Of a stretch of 51,101 nt of DNA, positions 1-11,302 are shown in pieces. Location: the NCBI GenBank assembly GCA_051453625.1, contig JBOZIK010000001.1, positions 39,856,760 through 39,907,860 of the forward strand, given 5' to 3'. Source of the stretch: Welwitschia mirabilis. Taxonomy: Eukaryota > Gnetophyta > Gnetopsida > Welwitschiales. The position numbers and the translations under genes are program-made. The notes under the pieces were generated by a model. It was not told where the DNA came from and ran no database searches. It worked only from the letters and a program-made list of their open reading frames with translations. The first letter of the stretch is position 1. Each line of letters opens with the position of its first letter.

Positions 1-2
1 CG

Positions 3-845
3 ATTATTTATGCTTGTGCTTTAAATGCAATTTTTTGTGCTATGGTTGCAGATGAGTTCAAGAGAATAGTGAACTGCCAGACTGCTAAAAAAGCATGGGA
101 TATTCTTGTTGTTGCTCATGAAGGGACATCCACTGTCAAGCAAGAAGAAGAAGAAGAAAGCTCAAATGAAGAATATGGAGAAAATAGAACATTATCTTTC
201 ATGGTACTTGTGAGTCCCATTACTCAGTCACCAAAACTCATTAAGCATGATGATTTGGACATGAGTGAAGATCATGAAGAGGAGGATGTTGAAGACGCAT
301 TTCATGAACTATATCAAGAATGTGAAAGGCTTGTTGTAAAAGTGAATGAACTGAACAATATCATCAAGGATCTAAGAAGGGAGAATAAAGCCATAAATCA
401 AAGATATAAATAAATTCAAGAAGAAAACACAAGTCTCATGAAGAATTTAAGCCAATCTTCACAAGTCTTTAGCAAATTTATAGAATGTTCAAAGAAACTT
501 GAGAAGATGCTTGGATTGGGACAACTTGCACATGGCAAAAAGGGTATTATATTTGAAGGCAACAATACATCAACCTCATCCTATGAGGTAAGTGTTAAAG
601 GTGAAACATTTTCTACTAGAAATATTACTTGTCATTTTTGTTGCAAATTTGGTCATTCAGAATTTAACTGTTCATATAGAAGAAGTCTGGATTTTTCAAA
701 CATTAATGCTTTATCATTTAAATTTGTTCCCAAACAAGTCTCTACCCCAAAGTTAAGAAAGACCATATGGGTCAAAGCTAAGAATTTAGAGTCTTTTAGA
801 TCCAAGAAAATTTTAACTTTAGTAGTAGTTCATTATTTTGATTAA
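3..845 (+). pseudogene. Copia gag (UBN2-type) remnant with zinc knuckle
   Basis: Retrotransposon capsid/nucleocapsid precursor, open from the window edge (codons start at position 3; the first ATG at 42 is internal). The N-terminal part carries the family pattern around AKKAWDILVVAHEGTS, followed by an acidic stretch (EEEEESSNEE). A coiled-coil-like segment comes next (YQECERLVVKVNELN, about codons 100-130). A CCHC zinc knuckle CHFCCKFGHSEFNC is at about 622-663, and the linker KTIWVKAKN precedes the stop at 843-845. An in-frame TAA at 411-413 interrupts the frame, which continues unchanged behind it. The middle of the capsid domain between EGTSTVK and the acidic run is much shorter than usual, which I read as an internal deletion. 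After 845 no protease follows, so gag has lost its pol. Confidence 0.82.
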
Positions 846-1452
846 TTATTTTTTATTATATATTTTTAAAAAATCATCAATTATTATAATATGATATGCT
901 TAATGGAACTATCATTGTGATATTTACCTTGTTATTGGATTTGCATCTTAATGGTAATTTTTTGTGAAGATTCTTCTATAAGTTTTGAATATTTTGATGT
1001 TTTACTTTGTAATTAAATCTTGTTATCATGAGTATAAAATTAGTTGGTCTTATTTAATAATGAATTGAAAATTATCATCTCATTTACATACTTGCTTTGA
1101 AACTCTATCATGATTATGATTTCTTTTATACATATATATGGCATAAAGTTAGGGGGAGAAAATATGATGTTTATAGCTCTTTATCTCTCTTTCTTTATCC
1201 TTTGTCATTGATGTCAAATGGGGAAGAAAATATGTTGTTTTCAAAAATATGCATAAACTAAAAATGGTTTGTTTCAAAGATATTTTTTTCTTAAAAGGAA
1301 ATACACCCTTTACTGAACATTGTTTGTATGGCTTTATGAAAGAGGAAGTTTTTATTATGTTAATATGCCTTGTTAGAAAGAGCTTAAAGATGAAATATTT
1401 ATATGATCTTGAAATCACTTATTTATTTGCCATCAATGTCAAAAGGGGAGAT
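846..1452 (+). other. Sirevirus 3' UTR with repeated polypurine tracts
   Basis: AT-rich non-coding stretch between the broken gag and the 3' LTR. Three purine-rich words occur: gttagggggagaaaat near 1148-1163, gatgtcaaatggggaagaaa near 1210-1229, and aatgtcaaaaggggagat at 1435-1452. Only the last abuts the LTR and is the likely primer for plus-strand synthesis. Repeated PPT-like words in front of the 3' LTR are a known Sirevirus trait. Short open frames on both strands here look like chance. Confidence 0.7.
1441..1452 (+). other. Polypurine tract of copia element
   Basis: aaaaggggagat lies immediately upstream of the LTR start TG at 1453. This is the expected position of the plus-strand primer in LTR retrotransposons. 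Confidence 0.75.
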
Positions 1453-1619
1453 TGTTAAAATTTTATTTTGCTAGTTGATGTCAAACTAATATGATCTTTG
1501 TAGAATGAAATGTAATTTTACAAATGCAAAAACTGAAGGATTTATATTCAAAGCATAGCAAGATTTGAACATGTTCTGATTAAAGTAACTTGATTTTCTA
1601 TCCAAAAACCCAAAGTAGG

Positions 1620-1905
1620 AGTTGACTGAACTTGGAAATACTCATTTTGAGCTACTTCATGAGGGATCAACTGGATCTTTAAGGGGTCAATCAGACCTGA
1701 AAATGCATTTTTCAAGCTTTTTCATATGTATTATGTCATATGAGGTCGACTGGACCTGAAGAAAATTGGTCAATTGGATTTTAGATGGAGGCGACTGGAC
1801 CAAGTAACGTGAGTTACTCAGGTCACCTGGATGACCAAACGGGCAACCAGATCAAGTGACATGAATTAGTTGGGTTGACCAAATGTTTGAGGAGTCGGCC
1901 AATCA
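1620..1905 (+). repeat. Iterated gtcgactgga motif block in LTR U3
   Basis: Variants of a 13-15 bp word (consensus about ggggtcgactggacc) recur: gagttgactgaac, gggatcaactggatc, ggggtcaatcagacc, gaggtcgactggacc, gaggcgactggacc, gggttgaccaaat. The core gtcgac is a palindrome. Many copies have lost CpG to TpG or CpA. The block lies upstream of the TATA-like box, in the promoter half of the LTR. Sirevirus LTRs are known to carry repeated palindromic promoter motifs; this is inferred to be the same class. Confidence 0.65.
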
Positions 1906-2017
1906 GAGTAGAAGCATAATTTTCAAGCGATTTTCTAACCATTATTTCACCAAATCTTTCCGTTGCAAATGTTAGATTCCTTCCCAACTATCTAAATGGC
2001 TATATTTTAGGGAAATC

Positions 2018-2026
2018 TATTTAAAG
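2018..2026 (+). promoter_or_regulatory. TATA-like box of copia LTR
   Basis: tatttaaag occupies the place where the related LTRs at 19007 and 25058 carry tataaatag, downstream of the motif block and upstream of the minisatellite. It is degenerate relative to those copies. Confidence 0.45.
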
Positions 2027-2240
2027 AGGCAACACTCAAAAACCTTAGAATGTATTTTTGAAAATGAAGGTTGCACTCTTGGTCTGAAGAGATTATCTTT
2101 GTACCATAATTCTTATCTCACTCAACACTTACCTTTGTATTAAATCTGAGCAATAAGGATCCATTGTTAGTTCTTTTATTTGAGTGACTTAGAGCATAAA
2201 GGCTTCATTCCCTCACTCACCCTTGTGCATTTTCTAAAGA

Positions 2241-2364
2241 TTAAAACTTAGCCTATAAAAGTCTATTTTATAAAGGTTGAGACTTAGCCTGCGAAAGTCC
2301 ATTTATGAAGGTTGAGACTAAGCCTGAAAATTCCGCTTTATAGGTTGAAGGTTAGCCTTGAAAA
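2241..2364 (+). repeat. LTR minisatellite, period 33-36 bp
   Basis: About 3.5 degenerate copies of the unit (t)tgagacttagcctgcgaa-agtccatttat start at 2241, 2277, 2312 and 2345. The same unit occurs in the other Sirevirus LTR at 19303-19375, so it belongs to the lineage and is not a local slippage event. Confidence 0.75.
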
Positions 2365-2628
2365 CCTGGTGCATATTGATGCAACAAAGATCCAGAGCAG
2401 TCTTGTTATTGACTATTTTTTGAGAGTGAATTAGGTTGTATCTCAAACCACTATAAATCTTATCTTGTACATTTCTTTGATTTTACCTTTGAGTTTGTTT
2501 TTTTATATCTTTTATGTCATAATTTCTTTATTGGATAGTAATAATTGTTTAAAATTTTTAGAAGTCCTATTCACCCCCTTCACACCCCCAGCTTTCTTTC
2601 AACTTCTAGGACTTACGATCCTACAACA

Positions 2629-5271
2629 TTAACTAGTATTGATAGTAACTTCCCAATTATATTAACTAAAGCATATGATGGCTAAGAAATATAAAAGGAG
2701 CTTATCCTCATACATTAAAATAGATAAACATAACCCTGAATAATTACCTATTATTAGAATTGTTTAATAAAATATGTATGAATAAGAATTATCAGAATAG
2801 GAAATGCCTCGAATTATATTTTTAAGGACAACTTAGGTGGTAGCCAATATTTATAAATATATATACATGAACTTATGTAGGAGGTATAAATATATAATAA
2901 AGGTAGAATGAAGATAACCAAGGGACTATGGTTAAAGAAATAACTAAGTCAAGTATTTAAGGGAAAGGAAATAAGCATTTGAGGGAAAGAAAATAATAAT
3001 ACACAATGGGAGGTCATACAAAGGCGAGTAGAGCTTTCAGGTTTAATAGCCAACCATATATGTAATTTGGGATAATCTTTAATTATGATTAAGATGTTTA
3101 ATTGACATAATTGAAATAAGCCTATGTATTCAGTAATATTAGTAGAGGATATTATATAGATAATTTGGACATAATGACTATTGTGTTAGCCATAATAAAA
3201 GTGTAAGGAAAACCTTAAGCACCATTAGTAAACGATGACCCAAAAATAAGGATGATACATTGACATTCCTTTATGGGTACTACCAAAATAGCATGATCAA
3301 TAATATAATATAGGCTAATGCTTAATTAGAGAAAACAGCAAGTAAGACACCCTAGTAACAATCCCGGGGGATGATGGTGTTAAATAATAATAGAGGTAAT
3401 ATAATTTAAAATTATACTAATGATAATGTAATGACGTCCTCTTATAAGTACTAATAGCAATGTAACAACATAGGTATTACAATGATACCAACCTTAGATA
3501 ATATAGGCTGAAGGCCTAACTATGATGATAACGAAGGAAAGACAAATTAAATAGATATGATGTTATGATTATTAATTAAGCTCCCTTGGAACCACATAAA
3601 ATGGAGCATTGAATATAAACTACACAAAATTAATAACAACTAATTATTAATGAACTACAATGTTCTAATGTCCTATATGGTATAATCATAGTAAATTACA
3701 CTGAGATACTATCTTGATAATTGAGTAGTGAATCCATAACCCCCAGAATGTCTATCCACAACCAAATTAAGTAGTNNNNNNNNNNACTTAACAAAAGCCA
3801 TATATGTGATTAACTATTAATTAAATCCTTAATCATGATTAACTATGATATGATGATGATAACCCATGGATGAGCTGAATGAGGTAGCAGAAATGATAAT
3901 CCACAGATGTTCTGATTGAGGCAGTGGAGTGACGAATAATTGTTGAGATAAAAATTATCCTCAACTTAATCTAATTCAAAAGCATACTTATCCTATGATA
4001 ATGATATCAATGATTAGGTTATAAGTCTAATTCTAGCCTAAACACTATCGATGACATGGATTAGGTGATTTAGTGACATATGTGATGGCTTAATAGTGAC
4101 TTTGATGATGATGTACTCTACAATGAAATAATTATAATGATTAATATAAGCTTAAGTAATAAAATTAGCATATGATGTAGTAGCTTATTCCATCTATGGA
4201 AATGATACATAGTTTGATTATGTTTACTCTTATTGTGTCATTAGTTGTCATTCATCTATAATAGATCCTGATTAATCTCGATCTTGGTTCAGTGGCATAA
4301 AAGCATATAGATTTGGTATTTTTTTCATCTGATAAACATTATCTATTTATATATGTGTGTATATATTCAATACATTTAGTTATAAAAAAAGTCGTGTAGC
4401 ATGTCCCAGCTTTCGAGGAAGGCATGTGTATGGATGATTGGTGGGATATTGACTACATGAATAATAGGTCATGTTTTGCCCAATGGTAGGAAGGCCTCAT
4501 AGAGGAGGCAATTGTATAGTTGATCTACAGATGATGGTATGAGATGAGATAAATGGATGATCTTCATGATGAGGAGTTATGCAGTAGCCCAATGGAGGAC
4601 ATGCTCAGGTAGTGGCACTATGAGATTAATTTACATATATCATGTGTGGTTAAGCTAGTTTATTTATGACTCATGCATGGTTATGGCCCCATAGTAGGGA
4701 CTGATAGATGGTTGGATTGAAGCTCCATAGAACATTTGACTAGCTGCCTTCTTATATTTTGTATGGATATACATTATACGATGTTTTCTATGGACTGTAA
4801 TATACCTTATATAATGTATTCCATAAGTTTATATGAATGTTTTGTTTATGAGATCTAGCTTCTCATTAGCCCATTTGCCCACTGATATAGACCACCTGGA
4901 CCTATCCTTATTGGTAGTGACAGAAATAGGGTCCAAGACAGAACTACATGTGGTTTGAGTTCCTGTGAATGAGGATAAATAAGCTTGATTGCTTACTATA
5001 GGTCAATCAACCACTCGACCACAACTCATACACTTTTATCATGTGTTCTTATTCAAGTCTTCTAGATGTTCTGAAAATAGGATATAATGTTAATCGGATG
5101 TACTATCATCATATAGTACTCCTAAGGGGTAGCCTATGGGATGTGAGTGTATGTTTTTAGTTGTAATTAATTAATCCACTCTGTGAGTTAGTTGTGTTAG
5201 TTAGTTGTAACATTATTTAATTAAAAGAAAAAGAATGGGATGTAATTTATGGTAAATTTAGGTGTGTGACA
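2629..5271 (+). repeat. 5' LTR of LARD-like element, left end cut by copia insertion
   Basis: Begins ttaactagtattgatagt, which matches the right LTR from 8771 (ttaactagtattgttagt), and runs parallel to it through ...gtgtgtgaca at 5271. In stretches compared by eye the copies agree at roughly four of five positions or better, with many small indels, so the element is old. The segment corresponding to 8491-8770 is missing because the copia insertion separates it from the rest. No gene is contained. Confidence 0.83.
3776..3785. other. 10-N gap, true missing length about 43 bp
   Basis: Flanks align with the other LTR at 9813 and 9857. That copy has about 43 bp here, so the ten N are a placeholder rather than a measured length. 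Confidence 0.7.
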
Positions 5272-5274
5272 TTT

Positions 5275-5286
5275 TGGTATCAGAGC
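5275..5286 (+). other. Primer binding site, initiator-Met tRNA type
   Basis: TGGTATCAGAGC lies three bases after the LTR end (gtgaca-ttt-TGG). It is a perfect copy of the usual plant iMet primer site. Confidence 0.88.
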
Positions 5287-7179
5287 CATGGACGTGATTA
5301 TAGTGAGTTACCATTATAATTGGTTAATGATTAAAAGCAAAATGTTTATGACATTGATGAGGATGTAGCATCCCTATTTTTGTGATGCACTTGGCCATGC
5401 AAGAGGTTCATTAGATGTGCCTAGATTAGGTTTAAAGATGAAAATTTATTTAATAACTAAGAATTCATAAGAAAAATTAGAGTGTTAATGTTGGTCAATT
5501 AAATGAGGTTTATGGAATATGTTAGACACCATGAAGATTGTTAAACACTAGTGATGTGGTTATAGCTAAATATTTGGTAAGATAGCAATTCTTAATTAAT
5601 GTAAGGCATCATGATTAATAACTAGTACCTAACCTATAATACTAAGAATTGATTATGTCATGGTTAAATGTATTGCTATTAATAATTGAACTAATCCATA
5701 GTTAATAAATAAATATAATAGATATTAGAGTAGATGCATGATTAATGGTTAAGGTAATGTATAAATATGATAATATATATAAGGTTAAAGGGGCATATAT
5801 TATGTAATGGATATATTAATGTTACTTAATAACTTATTAATAAAAAAAGAAATAAGTTGAAGGTGGCTTGCCTTAAATATATGATAAATATTATATGGTA
5901 ATAATATAAAATGATTAATAAGGTGGCAATCGTTAATCAAGGTAACTTATATAAACGGCAACATGTTATATACATTAATAACAATAGTATCCATGTGGAA
6001 ATTTATTAATATGGCATTATGAAAAGTGGAGGATAGGTTATTGAGGTGGCTACATGGAGATCTAGTGATGTGGCATTTTGAATGTTGCATGGAGATAGAT
6101 GGCAGTAAGAAAAAATTATTAATAACTTTGAATGTTTTGAGGTGGCCACATAATAATGAATGTGGCATTTGAAAGGTGGAGGTGTAATACAGTTTAACAA
6201 ATGATAAGGTTATTAATGCAATTCATCCCTTAAAATGCTAAACTTTTCAATGGAACAGAGGTTAGATTATGACGAATGAAATGATAGTTAGGCAACTTAG
6301 TTTTGGACAACACACAAAGGAACCATTAAAGGAGGAAAGAGGGAGTTTTATTGAGAAAGAAGAAAGAAGGAAGACTTACCCTACAACTTACATTTTATAA
6401 AATAAGTTATGATCTTCTCCCTAGATTTATTATATTCTTTGAAAGTGATAATTGATAGTCAAATTTCTTAGTTAATTATTATAAAGATTTAATAATCAAT
6501 GAAATTATTAGGAACTATGTCTAATAATGGTGATTATCTTATGTACTCATGTAGTGTGTGTGGTTTCGTGTCTAACAATGTTATAGAAGAAATCTTAACA
6601 CAAGTTCATATGGCTTCAAGGAATGGGAACAAAAAATACAATAATCCAGAAGATGTAGTAGTCTTAATTTGTTAAAAATGTGCAAATGCTCAAAAATTAT
6701 ATAAGCAATGCTTCAGATTTGGCGAACCTTATATGCTTGTTAGTTCTTATATTTGTGCTTACTGAATAATCAGATTTGATGTTTAATCTCAAATTTGTAT
6801 TTGATTAACTAGCGTGTCAAGTATACTCAAAAATCATATTTTAGACAAAATGCTTAACAATTTGTTGAAACATGAGAGGCATAGGTCAAGGAGTTAGTGA
6901 ACAATGTAAAAAAAAGCAAGATTGGCGAATGAAAAACCTAGCACATAAATTTAAAAAAAATCAATTTGCTAATAAATAGTATCACCTTTGATTCCTTGGT
7001 CAACCAAAGTTAATTATAAAGAAATTAAAATTACATGTTTGTTCACAATGCAAGATTTTAGCTTCTGTAGAACAGACTTGCAAAATAACTTGGAAGATAA
7101 CTCCAAAAAAATGAAAATGAAACTCAAAAACTTAGGTGCTGTGCAAATCCAAACTCTATAGAAATTCCGAATTAGAAAC
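5287..7179 (+). other. Internal non-coding region of LARD-like element
   Basis: No gag-pol remnant is visible. The stretch is AT-rich with scattered short frames. Around 5858-6185 the words aggtggc, atgtggcatt and gtggagg recur several times in a loosely repeated arrangement (for example gaggtggctacatgg near 6040 and gaggtggccacataa near 6139). I read this as a worn tandem duplication. I see no gene in this stretch. Confidence 0.55.
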
Positions 7180-7860
7180 GAGAAATTAAACCCTAGACGT
7201 CAAGAAGAGATCAAGCAAACTCTGTGAATCACAGCCAAGCACGTACTCGGCTATTCTCCTCTGCTTGAGCATGTTTCTCAGAAACAATTATTATACGTCT
7301 TTACTTGTAAATCTCAAAACCCTGCCTTTTCCCTTAAAACTCACAAGACATTCTAACCAAAGGACTGTTCTCCGCGGATTTCTTTTTCAGCAAGAGTTAA
7401 TATCTGGTTCAACTGGTGAAAAGCCTGAATCCTTGTCTTCATCGTGGCTCGTCTTCGGATGCTCTGCTTCAGCCTAGTTTCCTTTGGTTCCGCTTACACA
7501 TGGCACACAAGACGACTTGGATTTTTCTGAGATTTACAGAAGATTCCACTTTTCCATGCTACAGGAGTGAAAATGAATCTTATACGCCTTCTTCCAGGGT
7601 ATAAATCGCATGAATGAACTTGGAATTCCAGGTAGTTTATAGTTCCACACGATTATTACAACGGTTCTTCCCAAAGCTAATGCTGCAGAAATGGCTATTT
7701 CTTATGGCCATTTCTTATGCGAGAGCATTGCTTCACAATATTTGTAAAAGTCCCACTATTAGACGGCAGCTTCAGATGGTGCACCTCGACGTGATGCTGC
7801 TACATGAATAGTTTCAAAACCCCTTCCAACTTGAGAGCCTCCGTTAGAAACCACTAAATC
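7180..7860 (+). pseudogene. GC-richer, gene-like fragment inside LARD interior (unidentified)
   Basis: Base composition rises clearly compared with the surrounding AT-rich DNA. The segment opens with aaaccctag, a common start of plant 5' leaders. From the ATG at 7271 it reads 68 codons with a basic, Ser/Thr/Arg-rich beginning (MFLRNNYYTSLLVNLKTL) that would suit an organelle-targeting peptide, ending at a TAG near 7476. Further downstream, in another frame, about 7601-7747 gives a coherent reading (for example AAEMAISYGHFLCESIA, around 7680-7730) broken by stops. I do not recognise the protein. A host gene fragment captured by the retroelement and then decayed would explain it; chance open frames in a GC-richer patch would too. 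Not a functional gene as it stands. Confidence 0.3.
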
Positions 7861-8480
7861 CTCACATCCAAAGGCCCATGTTGACCAAGGCGTGCATGGT
7901 GGAGAAGTGTTCACCATGCATCAAACTCTCTCGAAAATCATGCATGGGAGGGAAATCACAATTTGAAAAAGGGATTTTGAAATGTGCTTTAAAAACAATT
8001 ATTATTTTAACTATGAAATCGTAACCATATGAACAGCATTGTCTTGGGCCTTGGTCATGTGGCAAAGTCATTAGGTTAGTGAATGGGAGGTTACAAGTTT
8101 GAGTTCCCTTGCCTCACTTTTGCCTCCTTGTGAAATAAGTTCTATTTGAAATTAATGCATGTGTAAGATATGAATGACATAAAAGGGTTGATGGTTAAAC
8201 AACATGTTATATGTGTTGGTTACGTGGTGAAGTTATTAAGTTGTCAAATGAAAAATACCTTTCTTTTAAAATAGTTATATCTATACAAAATATATTTAAA
8301 ATGTGGGCTTAATACAAGAGTCCACTTGGCTTATATTAATGGGCCAAGCAATGGCCCTTAAAAGGAAGAGGTCTAACTACGTTTTTTTACCTTAGGAAGT
8401 AACCCATGAGAAAATAAAAATCAAACTACCATAAGGTAAGGTACAAGATAAGTTAACTTTTTGAAGTTAAGGATTTTAGA
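7861..8480 (+). other. Internal 3' region of LARD-like element
   Basis: Non-coding stretch between the gene-like patch and the polypurine tract. It contains short near-palindromic words around gcatgg (7895-7950) and a segment reading tgaatgggaggttacaagtt, which has a repeat-element flavour. I see no gene. Confidence 0.4.
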
Positions 8481-8489
8481 TGGGGGAGA
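8481..8489 (+). other. Polypurine tract of LARD-like element
   Basis: tgggggaga lies immediately before the right LTR start (t-TGTATAGTAAAC at 8491). Confidence 0.72.
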
Positions 8490-8490
8490 T

Positions 8491-11302
8491 TGTATAGTAA
8501 ACATATGGATTGAATATAATGTAGAATGTAAGAAGTTTGTTAGCAAGAGAAGTAATAAGATGAACAAAAGATTGATGTGGTTAAGTTATGAAAAAGGCAA
8601 AGTGTAATAGCAAGTAGTGGAAATATACAATAATAAGAGAAATAATTGGAATTATAGATTGTATAAGAACTTCAATTAGGTAGATTGAGGTGCAATATAA
8701 ATGATGCAATGAGTAATTAGCATGTAGATTAATACATATATATAGATTCATATGCATCAGAACATTTAGATTAACTAGTATTGTTAGTGACTTCCCAATT
8801 ATATTAACTAAAGCATATGATAGTTAAAGAAGATGAAGGAATTTATCCTCATATGTTGAAATAGATAAACAAGACCCTAAATAATGACCTGTTATTAGAA
8901 TTATTTAAGAAAATATGTATGAATAATAAGAGTTATGAGGATAGGGAATGCCTCAAATTATATTTTAAGGACAACTTAGGTGGTAGTCAATATTTATAAA
9001 TATATACACATAAAGTTATGTAGGAGGTATAAATATATAATGAAGGTAGAATGAAGATAACCAAGGAATTATGATTAAATAAATGACTAAGTTAAGCATT
9101 TAAGAGAAAGGAAATAATATTGTAGATTATACAAACGCAAGTAGAGCTTTTAGGCTCCATAGCCAACCTGATATGTAATTGGGGATAATCTTTAATTATG
9201 ATAAAGACTGTTTAATTGACATAATTGGAATGTTAATTATGATAATATTGGGTTAATCAACATAATTAGAATGATCTTATATATTTAGTAATATTAGTGG
9301 AGGATATTCTTAAGATAATTTGGACATATTGACTATTGCATTAGCCATAGTAAAGTGTAAGGGATACCTGAAGTACAATTAGTAAACAATGATATAAATA
9401 TAAGGATGATGATGATGTTAATTAATAATAGATGTAATATAATAAAAAATGACACTAATGACAATGCAACAACATCCTCTTAAGAGTACTAATAGCAATG
9501 TAGTGATATAGGTATTACAACAACATGAAACTTAGATAATATAGGCCAAATGCTTAACTATGATGATAACGAAGGAAAGAAAAGTTAAATAGATATGGTT
9601 TTGTGATTACTAATTAACCTCCCTTGGAACCACATAAAATGAAGCATCAAATATAAACTACACAAAATTGATAATAACTAATGATTAATGAACTACAATG
9701 TTCTAATGTCCTATATGGTATAATAATAGTAAACCACATTAAGATACTATCTAGATAATTGAGTGGTGGGTCCATAACCCACAGGCTTTCTATCTATAAC
9801 CAAATTAACTACTAAACCAGACTTGTGCAGTAAAGGCATAATAGAATCCAAATAAGGCTTAACAATAGCCACATGTGTGATTAACTATTAATCAAATCAT
9901 TAATCATGATTAACTATGATATAATGACAATAACCCAGATATGCGCTGAATGAGGCAGTGGGAATGGTAACCCATAGATGTACCGATTGAGGTAGTGGAG
10001 TGACAAATAAGTGTTGAGATAGAATTATCCTCAACTTAATTTAGTTTAGAAGCATGCTTATCTTACAATAATGATATCGATGAATAGACTATAAGTTTAA
10101 TGTCAGTATAAATGCTATCAATGACATGGATCAGGTAATCCAATAGCATATGTAATGGCTTAATAGTGACTTTGATGATGATGTTCTCTACAATGATATA
10201 ATTATAATGATTAAGATAAGTTTAAGTAATAGAATTGACATATGATGTAGTAGTGTATTCCGTCTATGGAAATGATACATATTTTGATTATGTTTATAAT
10301 CTTATTATGTTGTTAGTCAACATTCATCTATACTAGATCCTTATTGATCTTGATCCTAATTCAGTGGCATACGGCCATATAGATTTGGTATTTTTTTCAT
10401 CTGATAGATATTATTTATCTATATATATGTATATATATTCAGTACATTTAGTTAAAAGTAGTATAGCATGTCCCAGCCTTCAAGAAAGGCATGTGTATAA
10501 ATGATTAGTGGGAGATCGACTACATGATTGATAGGTGATGTTTTGCCCAACGGTGGGAGAGCCTCATAGAGGAGGCAATTATATAGTTGATCTATATATG
10601 ATGGTATGAGATGAAATACGTGAATGATCTTCATGATGAGAAGCCATGCGATAGCCCAGTGGAAGGCATGCTTAGGCAGTGGAACTATGAGATGGATTCA
10701 CATAACCCATGTGTGATCAAGCTAGCTTATGTATGATCCATGCATGATTATGGTCCCAAAGTAGTGATTGATAGATGGTTGCACTAGAGCTCCATGGGAT
10801 ACTTGGCTAGATCATACAATGTTTTCTATGGATTATGTTATACCTTATATGATGTATTTTGTAAGTTTATATAAATATTCTGTTTATAAGACCTAGCTTC
10901 TTGTTAGACCATTTACCCATTGATACAGATCATTTAGACCTACCCTTATCATTATCTGTATTAATAGTGATAAAAATAGCATTCAAGATAGAACTATGTG
11001 TGGTCTAAGTTCCTTTAGATAAGGGTACATAGGCATGGTTACTAGTGATAGGTCAATCAACCACTCGACCACAACTCATACAATTTTATCGTGTGTTTTT
11101 ATTTGAGTCTTCTAGACATTCTGAAAATAGGATATGATGTTAGTCTGTTGTACTATCATCATATATTACTCCTAAGGAGTAGTTTGAGGGATTAAGTGTA
11201 TGTTTTCAGTTGTAATTAATTAATATGCTATATTAGTTAGTTGTAACATTCGTTAATTAAAAAAAATTAGGAATAATTTATTGTAAATTTGAGTGTATGA
11301 TA
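8491..11302 (+). repeat. 3' LTR of LARD-like element
   Basis: Full-length LTR of about 2.8 kb, from TGTATAGTAAAC to gagtgtatgata at about 11302 (the terminal CA has decayed to TA). From 8771 it parallels 2629-5271. Its first 280 bp have no partner in the window because the copia insertion split the 5' LTR. Many small indels separate the two copies. No coding content. Confidence 0.82.

Larger units (their letters stand above)
1..2628 (+). mobile_element. Truncated Sirevirus-like Ty1/copia element (gag remnant to 3' LTR)
   Basis: The left edge of the window cuts this element. What remains, in order, is a gag pseudogene, a 3' untranslated stretch with several polypurine words preceded by the phrase aatgtcaaa, and one LTR ending ...ctacaaca. 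No protease, integrase or reverse transcriptase lies between gag and the 3' UTR, so the pol region has been deleted. The repeated polypurine words, the coiled-coil gag and the iterated gggtcgac-type LTR motif match what is known of the Sirevirus (SIRE/Maximus) lineage. Directly after 2628 the sequence continues as the interior of another element's LTR (compare 8771 onward), so this copy is nested there. Its 5' half, 5' LTR and left target duplication lie outside the window. Confidence 0.8.
1453..2628 (+). repeat. 3' LTR of Sirevirus-like copia element
   Basis: The repeat starts TGTTAAAATTTT right after the polypurine tract and ends ...cctacaaca at the point where the host LTR sequence resumes. 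It is about 1.18 kb. It shares architecture, but not close identity, with the LTRs at 18258-19685 and 24309-25687: an opening phrase containing gatgtcaaac, a block of gggtcgac-type motifs, a TATA-like box, a 35-bp minisatellite, and a pyrimidine-rich end (attcaccccc). It is therefore a related family in the same lineage. No second copy of this LTR lies in the window. Confidence 0.78.
2629..11302 (+). mobile_element. Non-autonomous LTR retrotransposon with ~2.8 kb LTRs (LARD-like)
   Basis: Two long direct repeats (2629-5271 and 8491-11302, the first lacking its initial ~280 bp) bracket about 3.2 kb. An iMet-type primer site (TGGTATCAGAGC, 5275-5286) follows the left repeat and a polypurine tract (tgggggaga) precedes the right one. 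That is the complete signature of an LTR element read on the + strand. The interior holds no gag, protease, reverse transcriptase, RNase H or integrase remnant that I can recognise, so it would have needed enzymes from elsewhere. LTR length and primer site resemble chromovirus-type Ty3/gypsy families, but family assignment is inference. The copia element at 1-2628 has inserted into its 5' LTR. Confidence 0.8.

Noticed and set aside
1149-1458. Overlapping frames of 69-89 codons on both strands
   Set aside because: They lie in the copia 3' UTR across the polypurine words; AT-rich chance frames.
5947-6200. Two overlapping minus-strand frames of 64-73 codons
   Set aside because: They run through loosely repeated gtggc words in the LARD interior; no family match and different frames carry the same repeat.
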